DNA of 64,000 nucleotides from positions 58,907,855 to 58,971,854 of the forward strand of contig OY978525.1 in NCBI GenBank assembly GCA_963854835.1, given 5' to 3'. Positions 24,852 to 36,330 of this stretch are shown here, one piece after another. Under the pieces are notes generated by a model that did not search any database, was not told the origin of the DNA, and was given only the letters and a program-made list of their open reading frames with translations. Both the position numbers and the translations under genes were made by a program. This DNA is from Megamerina dolium. Taxonomy: Eukaryota; Arthropoda; Insecta; Diptera; Megamerinidae. Numbering within the stretch: position 1 is the stretch's first letter; each line of letters opens with the position of its first letter.

Positions 24852-27800
24852 CTATATTTGGTAATACAATCTAGAAGCTTTTAAGAACTTTAATATTCCT
24901 TCAATATTAGTCGGGGAAGGGTTAGAGAGGAGGTTTAAAGGATCGTTGCGGCGAAAGGTATGATACTCTGGACATTCACGTAGGTAATGTAATAGCAGGT
25001 TATTTTGGATTTCGAAAGCGCAATTACATAGGGCATTGGCGTCAATTCTCATCAAATACCCATGGGATAATTTCGTATGGCCTAATCTCAGGCGGGTTAT
25101 TTTGATACTGTCCAATCTGTGTATTGTTTCAGGTAAATAGTAGTGAAAATGTATGCGGTCTGCATTTATATCCTTGTACCAACTCGAGGTAGTGTTTCAA
25201 ATTATCTTATTAGAGTTAGAATGGTAATGCTTTAGGTGATATTTGATATCAGTGAAGTTGTAATTGGGAGTAGAAATAACAGGGGCAGAGCAAGCGTATT
25301 TTGCGGCGCGGTCATCGACCTCGTTGCCTTCTATTTGAACATGTCCTGGGACCCATATTAGAATGATTCTTGGAAATTTGTCGATTAAGAAATTTCTAAT
25401 GTGGGTAGCATAAAAATCATTATTTAGAATATTAGATATGGCGTTAAGGGAGGAAAGTGAGTCGGAGCATATTGCAAAGTTGCCTTGCCTGTTCTTAACG
25501 TACTTAATAGCTTCGTAGATGGCGATAACTTCTGCTGAAAATACAGAGCTGTATTCAGGAAGAATTCCCACTTTAATAAATTTGCTTTCGTCTGTAATGC
25601 TGTAGCTTGTGATTCCGTGTGATTTTGAGCCATCTGTGTAGATAAAATAATAATTGGGTAGCTGATCCCTTATCCCAAAGAATAATGATCGGAAATGAAA
25701 AGGAAGTGTAGAGGATTTGCTGAATCTATGGAGTTGATTATTGATTGATGATGGCTTGAGATGCCAGGGAGGGAGATCAGCTGTTGTGATTTTAAATGGC
25801 AAAATTGGTATATTCAACTGAGAGAAGGTCCGTATTGCTCTTGATAATGTTGAAGGGATTTTCTGTATGGTATGGGTTTTTATAATTTTTTTTATGATGT
25901 TGAATAAGGGCGTGTCGCGACTGTAAAGAATTGATTTACTTATTTTGCTAAGGAGTAATTGTCTTTGATTCTCAAGAGTGAGGAAATTAGCCTCGAAAAA
26001 CATGTTGTGTATCGGTGTAGAGCGGAATGCACCTAGAGCAGTTCTAATCGCTGCATTGAGGGTACTTATAATTTTATTTAGGAGTGTTTTACTACAGAAA
26101 CCATAAAATACTAGACCGTAGTTGATTTTTGACATTATGAGCGATTTTACTATTTGTAGCATAGAATGTGTGGAGCAATTGAATTTAACGTTGGATAGGG
26201 ATTTCACACGTCGAGCTGTTTTGTTAAGGAACTGTTAAGGTATTCAATGTGTTTGGCCCATCTGTTTCTTTTGTTAATATATAGCCCTAGGATTTTCAAG
26301 TTATCAACTTCGGGGATGTGGATGTTGTTAGCAATAACGGTGCAGTTACAGTTGTGTTTCCGACAAATGTGTATAAATTTGCATTTCGGAGTAGAAAGAG
26401 CAGCACCAGAGTATTCACACCAGTTAGAGATGTTCTGAAATAATATTATCAAATCTATAGTGGGGTTTTTTCTTTTGGTCTAGTCTAATGTTAAAATCGT
26501 CAGCATAACCACAGAAGTCGATTTCTTTTTGGAGTGCCATAACGTGGCTTAATTTGTTGTAGGCTATTAGGAACAGGATAACCGAAAGTGGCGATCCCTG
26601 AGGGATTCCATTGTGGAGCGGTTTAAGGTCGGAGGTGAACTTGCCTATTCGCACTATTATTTTTCTGTTGGTCATGAAACATTTAACATAATTAATCACT
26701 TTTGGACCTACTTTCCATTCTATTAGTTGGTCTATAACTGGGTGTATACCTATTTTATCAAAAGCTTTTTCAAAGTCAAGTGATATTATTGCTAAATGTT
26801 TCTTTTTAGAGAGGCAGTTCGCAATCAGATAGTCTACATATAGCAGAGTATCAGTTGTCGATTTGCTTCTTTTAAATCCGAACTGCTGACTATGTAGCAG
26901 TTTGTTCGTAGTGACAAACCACCATAGTCTGTTGGCGATTATTTTGTCAAGGACCTTTGACATACATGAGTTAAGCAATATCGGTCTATAGGATTTGGTT
27001 TCAGTTTTGTCACATGTTGGTTTTAGGATAGGTGCTACAAGGCTAACTTTATATTGTTGTGGGAGATAGTTGTTGAAGACGTTGTTGTAGAAGCTCAATA
27101 ATCTGTTCTTCATTACAGATGATGCTTTGCGAATCATAGAGTAAGTTATTCGATCAATACCTGGTGTATTACCTTTCAGTTTGTTTAAAGCTGACGATAA
27201 TTCCAATTGGTTGATTTCTTGCTCAATTATAAGTGCACTTGGACATGGTTGGGGGTATTCTATCTGATGAATAGTTATATTTTTCATTTGTTGAAACTTT
27301 GTCGGGAATTTAGAGTCAGAGGAATTGTTAGACCAGTTAGAAAAATGTTAGAGATCCGGGTTTTGTCTGTGCTATATTGTAATGGTGGGTGCCGTAGCTC
27401 AGTGGTTAATGTGTTCGCCTTCTGATCTGTAGGTCGGTGGTTCAATCCCCGGCAGATGCATAACAAATTTAATATCGATAAGATTTTTCATTCGAACGGT
27501 ACCCACCTGTCGGCAAGCAATTGGCAATTCTTCCGACAGTAACAACTTGCCATGAAAAAGCTTCTTAAAGAACTCTGTGACAAAGCTCAGAAAAAGTGAT
27601 GTCACAAGTGTTCTGCCGTTCGGAACCGGCTAAAATAAGTAGGTCCCTTCTAATATTGTCCAAAATTTGAGACGCACAGCAGTAATGGAAGAGAAGCTCG
27701 GCCAATGAGCCCTTTGGGGCTTTATGTGGCCACATATTTATTTATATTTTTTATATTGTAATGGAGAATTTGGATCAAGAATGCAGTGAATCCTATGTGA

Positions 27801-28188
27801 GATTTTGTAACCACTAAATCGTCTGATATTGCTCCAAACTTTTCCGACTGGAGTTGATGGATTTATTTCGGCTGTGAAGGCCATGATGGATTCTCTTTTA
27901 GCTATTTTTATTTCATGTTTTAATTTTGCTCTAGCTTTTTTGTAGTTTAGCATATTGGTTAAGCTCAAATTTCTTTTAAAGGTGTGCCAAGAAATATTTC
28001 TGTCTTTTTTGAGCTGGTTAAATTGTGGATTCCACCAAGGAACTGCGTATGGTTTTCTGTTGTAAGAGGATTGATACGGAGGCAGATTGAAGGATTATTT
28101 TTTTTATATATTTTTATTGATATTGGAGGAAATTTCGTGGATGGAATTATGCTAGATGCATAAGATTGAGAGATAAGATTGGAGATTG
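24852..28188 (-). pseudogene. I-element ORF2, C-terminal two-thirds: linker, RT, RNase H, zinc region
   Basis: From 28188 down: the linker (YAVPWWNPQ, RNISWHTFKRN, KARAKLKHEIKIAKRES); after the SINE, RT at 27287-26424 with LKGNTPGIDRITYSMI, QFGFKRSKSTTDTL, IISLDFEKAFDKIG, GIPQGSPLS and the catalytic FCGYADDFNI; the thumb at 26452-26204; then 26207-25197 ending in RNase H (YTDGSKSHG, SAEVIAIYEAI, CSDSLSSLNAI, WVPGHVQIEGNEVDDRAAK, all four catalytic acids present). The C-terminal HYLRECPEYHTFRR block is at 25115-24852. Frameshifts near 28.08, 26.44, 26.21 and 25.2 kb disable it, but each domain is well preserved. Confidence 0.9.
27386..27751 (+). mobile_element. tRNA-derived SINE, full length (366 bp), inside I ORF2
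   Basis: Flanked by the perfect 13-bp duplication TATATTGTAATGG (27373-27385, 27752-27764). The head carries an A box TAGCTCAGTGGT (27395-27406) and a B box GGTTCAATCCC (27439-27449), an internal RNA polymerase III promoter of tRNA type. The body has no LINE ORF. Near the 3' end AGCCCTTTGGGGCT can fold into a 5-bp stem, then TTTATGTGGCCACATATTTA and an A/T tail. This is the best reference copy of the family in the window. The anticodon arm is too degraded to name the parent tRNA. Confidence 0.92.
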
Positions 28189-28193
28189 GAGAT

Positions 28194-28627
28194 TGTGTGT
28201 GAGAGAGATGGGGTGCCAGGTGAGCTCGTTCCAACGGTGGTAACTCCTTGTCTGTAGGTGTTGGTGAGGTGGTGATTGTCGTGTTAGTTGTAGATTTGAA
28301 GTTGTTGCTGGTGTAGATCGTTTTAATGTAAACCAATTGGAATTTATTGTTCAACTAATATAATGTTTGTATATGTGTCTTAATTTAATTTACATTAGTT
28401 TTTATTTAGCTATTTTACAATGCTTTATTATGAGAGAGAGAACGGGGAGATAAAAAAGTCGCGCACACGGTTCTGTCCTCTTGTAGATATAACTTGAGAA
28501 TGATAATAAAAAAAACGACGTTAACATGGCAACGAACAGTTGGTAAAACCAATGTTGCCAACACACTCAAAAAAAAGAAGACTAAATTTTCAAAGTAGTG
28601 TGCGCGTATTTCATTCTGGCGTAGACA
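28194..28627 (-). repeat. BEL/Pao 3' LTR (434 bp)
   Basis: On the minus strand it starts TGTCTACGCC and ends CTCACACACA, the canonical TG...CA. It matches 41865-42241 plus 47851-47943, lacking about 40 bp present there (around AAGTCGTTTACACAATAACG). It provides the uninterrupted version of the site where the Jockey at 42242 inserted: here GTTAACATGGCAACG reads through. Confidence 0.9.
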
Positions 28628-28641
28628 TTCCGCCCCCCCTG
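28628..28641 (-). other. BEL/Pao polypurine tract
   Basis: The minus strand reads CAGGGGGGGCGGAA directly before the LTR start TGTCTACG. This is the position and composition of the plus-strand primer of an LTR retroelement. Confidence 0.7.
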
Positions 28642-28950
28642 CAGGAATACTGCAAAAGACACGAAAGATCTACCCCAGAGAGAGAGAGAAAGAAGTTGTA
28701 CAGTGGTAATAATATTAGATATAACCTTAAAACTAATACAATTCATTTAGCTTAAACTACGAAGTCTGGAATAATTCAATCCAAATGAGCGGCAATCAAA
28801 TGAGGAACACTGCACGGAGTGCATATCACAATCGTAATGGTATATGAATCATGCTCAACAAAATGAAAAAAAAAAACATTTCGAGAGAAAGAACAACTGT
28901 TCAATGTGGTAGGACGGTGATTGATGAATATGTTGAATGTTGAATATTGA
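28642..28950 (-). other. BEL/Pao 3' interior left of the small hAT, no recognisable domain
   Basis: About 310 bp of element sequence between the polypurine tract and the hAT target site, with stops in all frames. Together with 30730-31580 it should represent the decayed end of pol. Confidence 0.45.
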
Positions 28951-28958
28951 CTGCAGAG

Positions 28959-30721
28959 CAGTGTTGCCAGAATTTTTTTAACATTATAGCTAAATCTTTG
29001 TAAAAAAATAGCTAAAAATAGCTAAAACAAGAAATTGTAGCTAAAAAAAATAGCTAAATTTTTTGTTGTTTAAAATAAGGTACAGTTTATTTTAAAGTAA
29101 TTGTATACTTTTAATAAAGGACAAAATCTTGAAAAAAATCACAGAAGTCATCGACTAGGACAAACAAACTTAAAATAAACAAAATATAAGGGTATCAAAT
29201 ATACTTCCTTTGGAGAAAATTACATGTTATATGAATTCAATTCATGAGTTTTATGAGATCTTCAGAAATCACTAAGTCAAACTTAAAATAAACAAAATAT
29301 GTATTAGGGTATCAAAATTACATTTCAAACTCAATACTCTCATTATCAGAAGTATCAGGAGAATCATAAATGTTACTTGAATTCAAGAGTTTTATGAGAT
29401 CTTCAGTAATCGCGAAGTCATGGCAACATTTGCCAAGCCTCTTAAGTCCGTATCGTAAAGTAAGTAATGAATTAAGCATTAATAAATTCTATTTCGCTTG
29501 GAATTGCTTTCGAAGCGCTTGATACTGCTATTTGTATAGAATCCGATTCCTTGCGCTGTGAAGTTGTCAAGCTCAGCTAATCTTAGAAAGGTACTGACAA
29601 TTTTGCTCGAACTTGCGCTGTAGTAGCGAATAACTATTCCTAAATACTTTCTAACACTAATGTCGGTAGATTCGTCGATGATTAAACTGTATATATTCGT
29701 TCCAACGTCGGCCAACAACAAATTCTTGAAATAAGGAAATAATACGTTTTTTATGACAGCGCTGCATTTCGTTCTGCCAAGCTTCAAACTGCCGGCAGTT
29801 TTGCTGTCACTGAATATATTTTGTTGCAATTTTACCAGATGATCAATTGATCGAATTGAGGTGTGCGCAGCGATGTAAATGGCATTAGATAATTCCGCTT
29901 TGACCACATCTTTATTTACTTTTACCGCTTGAAATGGTATGACACTTTGGGTCCCGCGCAAAAAAGGTGACATTGCGTTTATATGTTTTTTAGTTTTTGC
30001 GTGTAAAACGAGCCCATACAATTTTGGCTGTAAATAACACCGGCAGTATTTGCACATAATATCTTCTCCTTCCTGTACAATCCATTTTTCGCATCTTTTG
30101 TCCTTTAGCCATGATGACCGAAAGTTTTGCTTGTATTTTCTGAAGAAAATGAACGTTTTTTATAATTTCTAGTAAGTGCCTTAAAAGTCAAACCTTTTTC
30201 TACTCGTGCTGGCTACATCCTCCCTAGGGCTATCCGACGTTTCATCGCTTTCACTACTAAAACATAAAATATGTTGATTTTGTTGAATTTTCATGAAAGT
30301 TTCTTACCTTTCCATTTTCGCACTACAAGAAAAGTGCAAGAACAAACTTTGTTTTCGCAGAATTGTCAATTATAATTTTAGCGTCTCGAATATGATATAA
30401 TGGCGTCTCGAAAAAATATAATGGAGATGGAATTAAAATTCGATAACTTTAACATGATCGATTTGATTAATAAGGCTTGCCAGACTTAAATTCATTGCAA
30501 CGGGTTAAAAAATCAAGTTAAACATGAAAATATTTCGAGTTAGTAAAATGTTTAATTCAAAACAAGATAAATTTAAAAGATTTTCATTTATAGCTAAAAA
30601 TAGCTAAACTTAAATTTAAAAAGGCTAAAAAAATAGCTAATAGATAAAACACAATTTCTATAGCTAAACAGCTAGAAAAATAGCTAAGTCTAGCTATAAA
30701 ATAGCTAAACTGGCAACACTG
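28959..30721 (-). mobile_element. hAT transposon, internally deleted (1763 bp)
   Basis: The perfect 12-bp inverted ends CAGTGTTGCCAG / CTGGCAACACTG are flanked by the perfect 8-bp duplication CTGCAGAG (28951-28958, 30722-30729). The duplication fits the nTnnnnAn consensus described for Ac-type hATs. Both arms carry many TAGCTA(A) words: five in about 90 bp on the left and six in about 130 bp on the right. The transposase is only partly present. The element sits in the BEL element interior. Confidence 0.95.
29479..30117 (-). pseudogene. hAT transposase, N-terminal part only
   Basis: The frame enters at about 30117 (KYKQNFRSSWLKDKRCEKWI) and passes an internal ATG at 30057 into a BED-type zinc finger (CKYCRCYL...LHAKTKKH). 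It then reaches the first catalytic region, SLIIDESTDISVRKYLGIVI, whose D is the first acidic residue of hAT transposases. The frame ends after GIGFYTNSSIKRFESNS, with no insertion domain and no C-terminal dimerisation domain, so the catalytic core is incomplete. Mobility would have needed transposase from another copy. It is related in layout to, but not the same family as, the 624-residue transposase at 38374. Confidence 0.82.
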
Positions 30722-30729
30722 CTGCAGAG

Positions 30730-31580
30730 TGTTGATTGTTGAATATTTAATACTGAATGTTGATTGTTGTTTAAATCGCTGGCTGTTGATAGCTGAATGT
30801 TGACACTTCTCAATGAGAACGATCTTGTAAAGATTTTGATCACCTCTGTATTTAGAGTAGTGATCTGTTTCTGGGTGCTTCGGAGATATCGAACGTGTGG
30901 TTTCTTAAAGTACTCTTCCTTCCATCGTAGCCAGAAGGATTCGTAAAGAGTATAACAGCATAAAGGCTGGTCGTAAACCAGACATAAGGGAATGGCATGC
31001 CAACGTAATTGTCTAACCAAACTAAAGGATCTCGAGTTGGGGTACGTCACATAAAATAGCATAGATCACAATGGTTGTGACAGTGAGTTTCTCCGATATT
31101 GATTCCATATAATTGAGCTTCAAAGCTCTTAGTGCTTGCTGCTTTTACGATCCTGAGAATACTTCACATATAGTTAAGAAATTCTGATATTCTCGGCTTG
31201 TAGAGCACGAAAGTGAAAAAAGTGGGGATGCCAGATTGGCGGGATTTTCGGAGATGGAAATGCTTTTGACGATGTCTAGACTCAGCTAAAATCCAAACGA
31301 GTTTCGGGTTCGTGACCGTATGATGGTTGACTTCGTTTATGAACATGTAGCAAATAGTGTACTATATTTAACACCTCAGATTTTTCATACGCATGTACGG
31401 TATGATACTGCATAATTACCTTGACGTTCCGCAGAAATCTGACAATCGGATAGTTTAATTAGAGTGTGCTAAACACAATGAAAGAAGAATGCGTATTACG
31501 GTCCGATTCGTAGAATCTGACGAAACATTGCTACATAATAAGGGTGTAGCTTCAGTCAATCAGTACGAGCCACATTCGCA
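30730..31580 (-). other. BEL/Pao interior, decayed end of pol
   Basis: A minus-strand stretch near 30950-30800 (ESFWLRWKEEYF) resembles the W-x-RW-x-EYL pattern of the C-terminal domain that follows integrase in BEL/Pao polyproteins. If right, gag at 31.6 kb is joined almost directly to the pol C-terminus, with RT and integrase deleted. The rest is unrecognisable. Confidence 0.4.
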
Positions 31581-31582
31581 CG

Positions 31583-33377
31583 TTAACGTTTCCGCTCTAA
31601 TAAATTTGTGGGGGCAATATTAGGCTGTATCGAGTGCTTTGGGATTCGTGTACGATTTATCTCACTGATGAAACTAGAGTGACGAGTGGAAAATACCTCT
31701 TTAGATGGGGTAGATGTGGTCGAATTCTCTGAAAGGAGTTGCATTTTGGATTGGCAAGATCTGGAAGATCTAAGCTTCTCTGTTCGAGAAGAAGTTTGGA
31801 AATCCTGGCGATTGTGCTTTATGTTCGGATTTTGAGGTAATCGATGAAGCACGGAGTGGTGTCGTCTTCCACAAATACGGCATGAGAACTTGCTATGGCA
31901 CTCTGTAAGAGTATGCGATGTTGCCAAGCAGTTGACGCATAAATTGCAATTTCGCACAAGGGATATTCTCTCGTAAACTGTAAGTTTTGAGAGCTTCGTG
32001 CATCTTCGCAGGTGGTGGTTACCTCCTTGTGCCTTAGTAGATATTCCATCGGATGAATCAATTGACTTCTCATTTGAATTAAAGTTGCCGGGAGTTTTGG
32101 AATAATGTTGTTTGTTGCTTCCTGTTTGATACAGTCGCATGAACCACCAAAGGACGAATTGGAACTGTTCGGGAATTGACAAGTATAGAATGACAAGATC
32201 CTTTTACGGCATTGCTTTTCCCGATTTTTGGCTGAGTGGATTGAACTGATGGACGGGGTATGCTGTTTCTCGTTGGTGACAGCTTGTCTTTGAGGATCAG
32301 ACGACTGGTGTGAAACTACAACTGATGGCGCAGTTGGAGTTGTGATAGTAAATGGATCGCGACTAGTACTGAACGTGTTTTGAAGCTTATGAAGCAATGA
32401 ATGATGCCGTTTTCTACATCGGCTAGTACAACTGCCGATATCATGTGAGTTGGCAAAACAATTTGTACGTAGTTTGTTTCTTTTCACAATTGAAAGACGC
32501 TTATCTACTAAGAGTTTGAGGAAACACGTAGTGAATGTGCTTTCCTACACAGCGGAAAATTATGATGTGCTATTGTCGTGTGAAATGTATTCAGCCTTCG
32601 AGAATTTGCTGAGGTTGTCGTATGCCGCTTGAAAGATTCCAATAAGCCGGGTTGTCGATTTGGTGCCTGGTTGAATTGACGATTTTGTGGTTAGCTGGGT
32701 TGCCGAGAGCCACTTCGTATGTCCAACACCGATTCAAGCGTCTGAAACCGTTCTGTCAGGAAGGCATCAAAGTCACTCCAACTTGGGATTTTACGTTTGT
32801 CCTTGATAGATTGTTCCCACAGACACAGGGTGGTATCGGGGAGTTTTGTGGAACACAAATACACAATAATTCCATCTCAATGACTTGTGTCAACGTTCAA
32901 CAACTTCAAGTTTGTGATGCAATCATTTATCGTACGCTGTAAGCGCTTTATGTGAGAACCGGTTTCTTGCACAATTGGTTGCAAATTGAAAAGTGTCTTC
33001 AATTGAATGTTGATAAGGATACGGGTGTTCTCATACCGTTCCTCCAGATTCTGCCATGCTATTTAGAAGCCATCGTTAGTCAACGGAGTTGACTTAATTA
33101 TACTATATTCTTCTCCATGGGTTTTTTGTAATAAATGATACAATTTCTCAAATGGGGATAATCGGGGATTGATTCGATATAGGGCCGTGAACATGTCTCG
33201 AAAACTTGGCCACGAAACATAATCACCAGAAAAACATGGGGTGTCACATGGAGGAAGTTGTACAGCGGGAAACGAACAGTTGTGAGAGGGACCCTTAGCA
33301 GGAGGAGTTGAACTTGCGGGATTTGCCACCTTAGCGTCAAGCTCGTGTAGCTGAGCGTTGATGGCCGAGAAGCATTG
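31583..33377 (-). pseudogene. BEL/Pao gag: DUF1759 region and two zinc-knuckle modules
   Basis: From 33377 down, with frame correction: LPPCDTPCFSGDYVSWPSF, then RLSPFEKLYHLLQKTHGEE, then LEERYENTRILINIQLKTLF and IVYLCSTKLPDTTLCLWEQS, the conserved gag (DUF1759) core. A first knuckle module near 32490-32390 reads KRNKLRTNCFANSHDIGSC and RKRHHSLLHKL. A second near 31990-31850 reads LVRNCNLCVNCLATSHTL and CRICGRRHHSVLHRL. The knuckles bind the RNA genome in the capsid. Several stops and frameshifts are present. Two consecutive knuckle modules about 560 bp apart are unusual for one gag. Confidence 0.82.
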
Positions 33378-33512
33378 GACATAATTACGGTGACCAACCG
33401 TACTATATTATATAGAACAGTACTCTATTTTAAGCTGATGTTCTATATTATATATTTTGTTATAAAAAACATGAAAATGTTTTCTATTTTAAAATGTGTT
33501 CTATATTTGTTC

Positions 33513-33547
<35 letters not shown>

Positions 33548-33681
33548 CTTATTTTTTTTATTGAATCTTTCTTAAATACTTAGAAACTAACAATAAGTAT
33601 TCAAATCTTACAAACTAAATAAAACTATGTGATATCCCCTACGTTCCATCACAATTTGGTGAGTCGCGAGATGTAGCAATT

Positions 33682-36330
33682 TTACAGCATATTCAGTGTG
33701 TCTTTTCTTTTTAATCGACGATGCCCCTTGCTCAGCAACAATTGCCTAGCAAGAGGATTCGGATGATTGTGTAATTTTTGAATGTAGCTTCTGCAGTACA
33801 TTGCAACTTCCTCAGAAATTGTGGATACATTTAAATCTCGATGGATGTTAACGTTCTTCATATACCAAGGCGCGTTTACAATAATTCGCAGACACTTGGA
33901 TTGTATTCGCTGCAATTTTTCGATATTAGAGGGAGATGCGGTGCCCCAAAACTGAATACCATAAGTCCAGATTGGTTTCAGGATTGCTTTATATAATAGC
34001 ACTTTGTATTCAAGATTCAACTTTGATCTTTTGTGTAACAGCCACCATAACTGATTCATTTTAAGCTTGATCTGAGTTTTCTTTGCCTCTATGTGATTTT
34101 TCCATGTCAGCCTTCTGTCGAGGTGAATACCCAAGTACTTTGTTGAGGAACATTGTGGAACTGATTGGCCATTAATTTTAAGTGGGGGACATGTATCTAG
34201 CCTTAGCGTGAAGGTTACATGTACGCTCTTTGATTCATTGACTTTTATACGCCATTTTGCTAGCCAGATTTCGAGAGAATCGACATGAGTCTGCAGGAGT
34301 TTAGTAGCTTCTATGGGGTTAGAGCGAGAGCACAATATTGCCGTATCATCAGCAAAGGTCGATATGAATGTATAGTTATTGTTGGGCATATCTGAAGTGT
34401 ATAAGAGATACAGTAAGGGACCCAAAACGCTTCCTTGAGGAACGCCAGCGTGAATATCCAATGGATTTGTTGTGTAATCCTTGTGATGTACGAGAAATTG
34501 TCTTTTCGTGAGGTAGCTACTAAGCAATGAGGAGACATTTGCAGGCAGTAATAGTTTGAGTTTGTAAATAAGGCCATCGTGCCATACTTTATCGAAAGCT
34601 TGAGTGATATCAAGAAAGACAGCTGAGCAATACTTTTTTTCTTCAAAAGTGTTCCTTATCAGAGTTACAATGCGGTGGACTTGTTCTATTGTGCCGTGCT
34701 GTTTTCTAAATCCAAACTGATGTTGAGGAATCAGTTGGTTGAGATTAATAAATGGAGTTATATTCATGACAAGTAGCTTTTCGAATACTTTAGAAAGTAG
34801 AGGCAGGAGGCTGATAGGTCTGTACGATGCAACTTTTGTAGGGTCTTTTCCTGGTTTTGCTATCATAATAATTTTTGAAGTTTTCCAGCATTTGGGATAG
34901 TGATTAATACGAAGGATAGCATTGAAAATGTGCATCAGATGAATTACTGAAGCCGGAGGTAGCTCTTTTATCATTTTACCGGTAATTTTATCTGGACCAG
35001 GTGATTTTTTTGGGTTTAAATCTTTATAAATTGCTTTGAATATGTCCTTTTTTTTAATTTTGAGCGTTATTGAGCAAGGTTGAGAAGTTAATTTTGGTAA
35101 TGAGGACTGTGAAGAAGGTGGATTGGGTGTAAACACACTTTTTAGGTGGTTTGCAAAAGCCAAACCCTTCTCACAGTTGCTTCTAGCCCAATTACCGTCA
35201 CTCAAACGGATGGGGGAATCAGTGAGAATTGGCCGATTTGATTTTTTTGCTGATTTCCACAAAGAGTAGTCTGACGCTTCACCAGGTGTTAATTTCGCTA
35301 TGTGCTCTTCTAACTCTTTGTTGTTTTTATTTTTCAAGGCTTGCTTTAACTTTCGAGTGCAGTGCTGTAGCTGTGTTTTCAGATTCGGTGATCTGAATTC
35401 TTGCCATTGTCTTCGGAGTCTTCTTTTCTGTCTTACTAGCAATTCAATGTCTGCTGGTGTGTATTGGCTATATTTTGATTGCTTGCATACCTTAGTGCAG
35501 GTGGCTGAGCTGAGAGCTAATGAGAGTAGCTGGTTGAATTTTTCGAGTGCTGAGTCTACATCGTGTCCATTTCTTAATACAGTACTTAGAGGAAGATGGG
35601 AATTTATATATTTCTTGAATTTTAACCAGTCTATTTTCTTTCTAACGCAATTGCCTTGGGGGCTTGGTGATTTTATAGATATTACCGTGGGTGAGTGGTC
35701 AGATGATAGATCATAATTACACTCTGTGGAGATATTTTCCATCTGCAAACCTTTGGCGACTCCAAAGTCTATGAGATCGGGTATTTTCCTCTTGTCCGTC
35801 GGCCAATATGTCGGTTGACCATTCGAAATAACATCGTAGCCATGGTTAGTGATGATTGAACATAGTCTTCTGCCTTTTGGAGTTATTAAGCGGGAGCCCC
35901 AGTGAGTGTGTTTGGCGTTGAAATCGCCAGCAACCAAGAATTTGCTACCAAGAGTTGAGAAAAATTCTTTATATTGCTGTTCGGTAATACTGTATCTTGG
36001 GGGACAGTATATCGCAGATATTACTAGCTTAGAGATGTATTCTTCCAGACATATAGATGTTGCTTGCAAGTAGACGCTACTGAAATCTTCGAGAACATGA
36101 TGTTTTATTCTGCTTTTTATCAATATGGCAGTTCCACCGCGTGCCTTACCATGCGGATGGTTTGTAGTGTACAGTTTGTAATATGGTATTTGGTAGCAAT
36201 TTTTGTCAGTGAAATGGGTCTCAGATATCATCATTATGTCGATCTGGTTGGATTCAAGGAATTGAATTAGCTCCAAACGGTGCTGGCTTAAGCCGTTGGC
36301 GTTCCAGTGGCATATCTTGAGACAACTCAT
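33682..36330 (-). CDS. Jockey ORF2: AP-type endonuclease and reverse transcriptase, 882 residues
   Basis: This is the enzyme that nicks chromosomal DNA and copies the element RNA there. Endonuclease, residues 1-230: WNANG (10-14), SETH with Glu37, VAGDFNAKHTHWG (133-145), SDHSP with Asp211/His212. RT, about 480-760: SYRPISLLPLLSKVFEKLL (502-520), HQFGFRKQHGTIEQVHR, VFLDITQAFDKVWHDGL with catalytic Asp574, GVPQGSVLGPLLY, FADD at 659-662 with both catalytic aspartates. There is no RNase H, as usual for Jockey. The ATG overlaps the ORF1 stop in ATGA, suggesting translation by reinitiation. No lesion is seen. Sister copies at 45 and 48 kb are broken or truncated. Confidence 0.95.
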   Translation of the reverse strand: MSCLKICHWNANGLSQHRLELIQFLESNQIDIMMISETHFTDKNCYQIPYYKLYTTNHPHGKARGGTAILIKSRIKHHVLEDFSSVYLQATSICLEEYISKLVISAIYCPPRYSITEQQYKEFFSTLGSKFLVAGDFNAKHTHWGSRLITPKGRRLCSIITNHGYDVISNGQPTYWPTDKRKIPDLIDFGVAKGLQMENISTECNYDLSSDHSPTVISIKSPSPQGNCVRKKIDWLKFKKYINSHLPLSTVLRNGHDVDSALEKFNQLLSLALSSATCTKVCKQSKYSQYTPADIELLVRQKRRLRRQWQEFRSPNLKTQLQHCTRKLKQALKNKNNKELEEHIAKLTPGEASDYSLWKSAKKSNRPILTDSPIRLSDGNWARSNCEKGLAFANHLKSVFTPNPPSSQSSLPKLTSQPCSITLKIKKKDIFKAIYKDLNPKKSPGPDKITGKMIKELPPASVIHLMHIFNAILRINHYPKCWKTSKIIMIAKPGKDPTKVASYRPISLLPLLSKVFEKLLVMNITPFINLNQLIPQHQFGFRKQHGTIEQVHRIVTLIRNTFEEKKYCSAVFLDITQAFDKVWHDGLIYKLKLLLPANVSSLLSSYLTKRQFLVHHKDYTTNPLDIHAGVPQGSVLGPLLYLLYTSDMPNNNYTFISTFADDTAILCSRSNPIEATKLLQTHVDSLEIWLAKWRIKVNESKSVHVTFTLRLDTCPPLKINGQSVPQCSSTKYLGIHLDRRLTWKNHIEAKKTQIKLKMNQLWWLLHKRSKLNLEYKVLLYKAILKPIWTYGIQFWGTASPSNIEKLQRIQSKCLRIIVNAPWYMKNVNIHRDLNVSTISEEVAMYCRSYIQKLHNHPNPLARQLLLSKGHRRLKRKDTLNML

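Noticed and set aside
27386..27460. A genuine tRNA gene
   Set aside because: The A and B boxes are present but the acceptor and anticodon stems do not pair, and it is the head of a 366-bp SINE with target duplications.
34311..34646. The 111-codon MKKKSIAQLSF frame here and its counterparts at 46720 and 49044
   Set aside because: It lies in an alternative frame over the RT core of Jockey ORF2 and repeats in each copy only because that ORF is conserved.
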